Source: Streptomyces indicus (GTDB taxonomy: Bacteria > Actinomycetota > Actinomycetes > Streptomycetales > Streptomycetaceae). From it: a DNA stretch of 64,000 bases. The position numbers and the translations under genes are program-made. Positions 62,405 to 64,000 of this stretch are shown in pieces. Under the pieces are notes generated by a model that did no database searches, was not told where the DNA came from, and saw only the letters and a list, made by a program, of their open reading frames with translations. The stretch covers positions 186,001 to 250,000 of the forward strand of contig NZ_FNFF01000004.1 in the NCBI RefSeq assembly GCF_900100315.1, written 5' to 3'. The number at the start of each line of letters is the position of its first letter. The first letter of the stretch is position 1.

Positions 62405-64000
62405 ATGGGACAGCAGCAGCCCGTCGCCATCGTGGGCATGGCGGTGACCCTGCCGGGCGCCGCCGACCTGGAGACGTACTGGCGCAACCTCGTCGACGGC
62501 CGGGAGGCGCTGAGCGAGGTGCCCGCCGGGCGGTGGGACAGCGAGGCGTTCTACGACCCGGCGGGCGGCCGGCCGGACGCCGTCTACTGCCGGCGCGGCG
62601 GCTTCGTCGACGGGCTCGACGAGATCACCGCCTTCGACCCGACGGCCTTCGGGATCATGCCGGGCTCGGTGGCGGCCACCGAACCCGACCAGCTGATCGC
62701 GCTGCGCACCGCCGCGGCCGCGCTCGCCGACACGGTGAGCGGGCTCCCGGCGGACCGCGCGCGGGTCGGTGTCGTCCTCGGCCGCGGCGGCTATCTCACC
62801 TCGGGCCTCGCCCGCCTCGACCAGCGGCTGCGCACCTCGGCCCAACTGGTCCGCACTCTGCGCGAGTTGCTGCCCGAACTCGGCGAGGACCGGCTCGCGC
62901 TCGTACGGGACGCCTTCCAGGACGCGCTGGGCGGACCCGAGAGCCCCGAGTCCGTCATCGGCCTCGTCCCCAACTTCGCCGCCTCCCGCGTGGCCAACCG
63001 CCTCGACCTGCGCGGCCCCGCGTACACGGTCGACGCCGCCTGCGCCTCCTCCCTCGTCGCCCTCGACCAGGCCGTGGCCGAACTCGCCGCCGGACGCTGC
63101 GACGTGATGCTCGCCGGCGGCGTCCACCACTGCCACGACATCACCCTCTGGTCCGTCTTCGCGCAGCTGCGCGCGCTCTCGCCGAGCGGCCGCATCCGCC
63201 CCTTCCACAAGGACGCGGACGGCGTCCTCATGGGCGAGGGCACGGGCGTCGTGGTGCTCAAGCGGCTCGAGGACGCGCAGCGCGACGGCGACCGCGTCTA
63301 TGCGGTCGTACGGGGAGTCGGCGTCGCGGGCGACGGACGCGCCCAGTCCCTGGTCAACCCCGACCCCGGCGGGCAGGCCCGCGCCGTACGGCTCGCCTGG
63401 GAGGCCGCCGGACTCGACCCGGCCGCACCCGGCTCGCTCGGCCTCCTCGAAGCACACGGCACCGGCACGCCCAACGGCGACCGGGCCGAAATGGCCACCC
63501 TGGCCGAGGTGTTCGGCCGCGGCACCGCACCCGACGCGGTGATCGGCTCCGTGAAATCGATGATCGGGCACACCATGCCCGCGGCGGGCGTCGCGAGCCT
63601 GGTGAAGGCCGCGCTCGCGATCCACCGCGGCGTCCTGCTGCCGACCCTGCACTGCGAGGACCCGCACCCGGCGCTCCTGGAGACCCGCTTCCGGCCGGTG
63701 GCCTCCGCGCGGCCGTGGGAGGGCGAGGTGCGGCGGGCGGCGGTGAACGCGTTCGGGTTCGGCGGGATCAACGCGCACGTGGTCCTTGAGCAGGGGCCGG
63801 ATGCCGTGACGGAGACGGTGACCGGCCCGGTGCAGAAGGGCGCCTCCCGGCCGCCGCGCGTCTCGGGCGCCCAGGTCACCGAACCCGTACAACTCCTGCG
63901 CCTGGCCGCCCCCGACACGGCGGCCCTCGCCGCGCTCCTCGAAGCCGACGACGCCGAACTGCGGCGCGGCGCGGGCGAGGTGACGGGCGCCGGGCACGCC
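62405..64000 (+). CDS. Second polyketide/secondary-lipid synthase protein, KS domain (3' end outside window)
   Basis: The frame starts at ATG 62405, eight bases after the first synthase's stop, and runs off the right edge (532 residues visible). The N-terminal ketosynthase (about residues 6-465) has all catalytic residues: C213 in VDAACASSL, H351 in EAHGTGTPNGD, and H389 in KSMIGHTMPAAG. A linker follows. In Pfa clusters the second large protein (PfaC-like) has KS followed by a chain-length-factor and dehydratases. Whether those follow cannot be seen. The near-abutting genes imply one operon. Confidence 0.9.
   Translation, partial: MGQQQPVAIVGMAVTLPGAADLETYWRNLVDGREALSEVPAGRWDSEAFYDPAGGRPDAVYCRRGGFVDGLDEITAFDPTAFGIMPGSVAATEPDQLIALRTAAAALADTVSGLPADRARVGVVLGRGGYLTSGLARLDQRLRTSAQLVRTLRELLPELGEDRLALVRDAFQDALGGPESPESVIGLVPNFAASRVANRLDLRGPAYTVDAACASSLVALDQAVAELAAGRCDVMLAGGVHHCHDITLWSVFAQLRALSPSGRIRPFHKDADGVLMGEGTGVVVLKRLEDAQRDGDRVYAVVRGVGVAGDGRAQSLVNPDPGGQARAVRLAWEAAGLDPAAPGSLGLLEAHGTGTPNGDRAEMATLAEVFGRGTAPDAVIGSVKSMIGHTMPAAGVASLVKAALAIHRGVLLPTLHCEDPHPALLETRFRPVASARPWEGEVRRAAVNAFGFGGINAHVVLEQGPDAVTETVTGPVQKGASRPPRVSGAQVTEPVQLLRLAAPDTAALAALLEADDAELRRGAGEVTGAGHA

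Noticed and set aside
1..64000. CRISPR array, rRNA or tRNA genes, prophage attachment sites
   Set aside because: No regularly spaced repeats with unique spacers, no rRNA-like sequence, no convincing tRNA fold, and no integrase seen. The tandem arrays found are contiguous and short.

Overview
The window is a very GC-rich actinobacterial chromosome segment, almost certainly from a Streptomyces. Evidence for this is strong third-position GC bias, frequent GTG starts, a single in-frame TTA codon in a regulator, actinobacterial GlnR-type operators, and an actinobacterial core gene set (glnII, glnA, an RDD gene, a DUF4191 gene, lipA, lipB, aceE, E2, lpd, pepA, cobS, cobT). I see no rRNA, tRNA or CRISPR array.

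Layout. 1-3.7 kb: end of a secreted protein gene, a two-component pair (kinase and LuxR-type regulator) and an SDR-type epimerase. 3.8-4.3 kb: an array of GC-rich palindromic repeats. 4.4-6.7 kb: a His/Met-rich membrane protein and a PepSY protein, possibly linked to copper. 6.8-9.9 kb: a winged-helix regulator, a 39-residue small protein, a DUF6891-like protein and glnII with a GlnR box. 10-12.6 kb: a translationally coupled pair, a TROVE/vWA (Ro-like) protein and an ARPP-2-like protein, with a hairpin-rich leader. 12.9-18.9 kb: an oxidoreductase, AhpD-like, VOC, ArsC-like, FN3 lipoprotein and asparaginase genes. 19.1-22 kb: a minus-strand cluster (MFS exporter, AhpD-like protein, His-rich copper-type protein) behind a CsoR-like palindrome. 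22.1-27.4 kb: glnA with a GlnR box, RDD, DUF4191 and lipoate genes. 27.8-32.7 kb: a TTA-containing TPR regulator, an FAD enzyme, a TIGR01777-type epimerase, and a GNAT enzyme with a tiny coupled membrane protein. 33.5-34.9 kb: an IS110-family element with a possible bridge RNA. 35-39 kb: PP2C phosphatase, DUF4240, SDR and WYL regulator genes. 39.4-48.9 kb: pyruvate dehydrogenase E1, E2 and E3 with a GntR regulator, then leucyl aminopeptidase. 49-54.3 kb: cobS, two membrane proteins, a lysyl-phosphatidylglycerol synthase-like enzyme and cobT.

From 54.9 kb to the window edge lies the start of an iterative type I polyketide/secondary-lipid synthase cluster of the PUFA-synthase (Pfa) kind. The first protein, 2491 residues, fuses two nitronate-monooxygenase-like (PfaD-type) barrels to KS-AT-ACP-ACP-KR. 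The second, cut by the window edge, begins with an intact KS. This cluster, the Ro/ARPP-2 pair and a palindrome shared upstream of aceE and lpd are the most interesting parts. Short tandem repeats at gene ends recur through the window.
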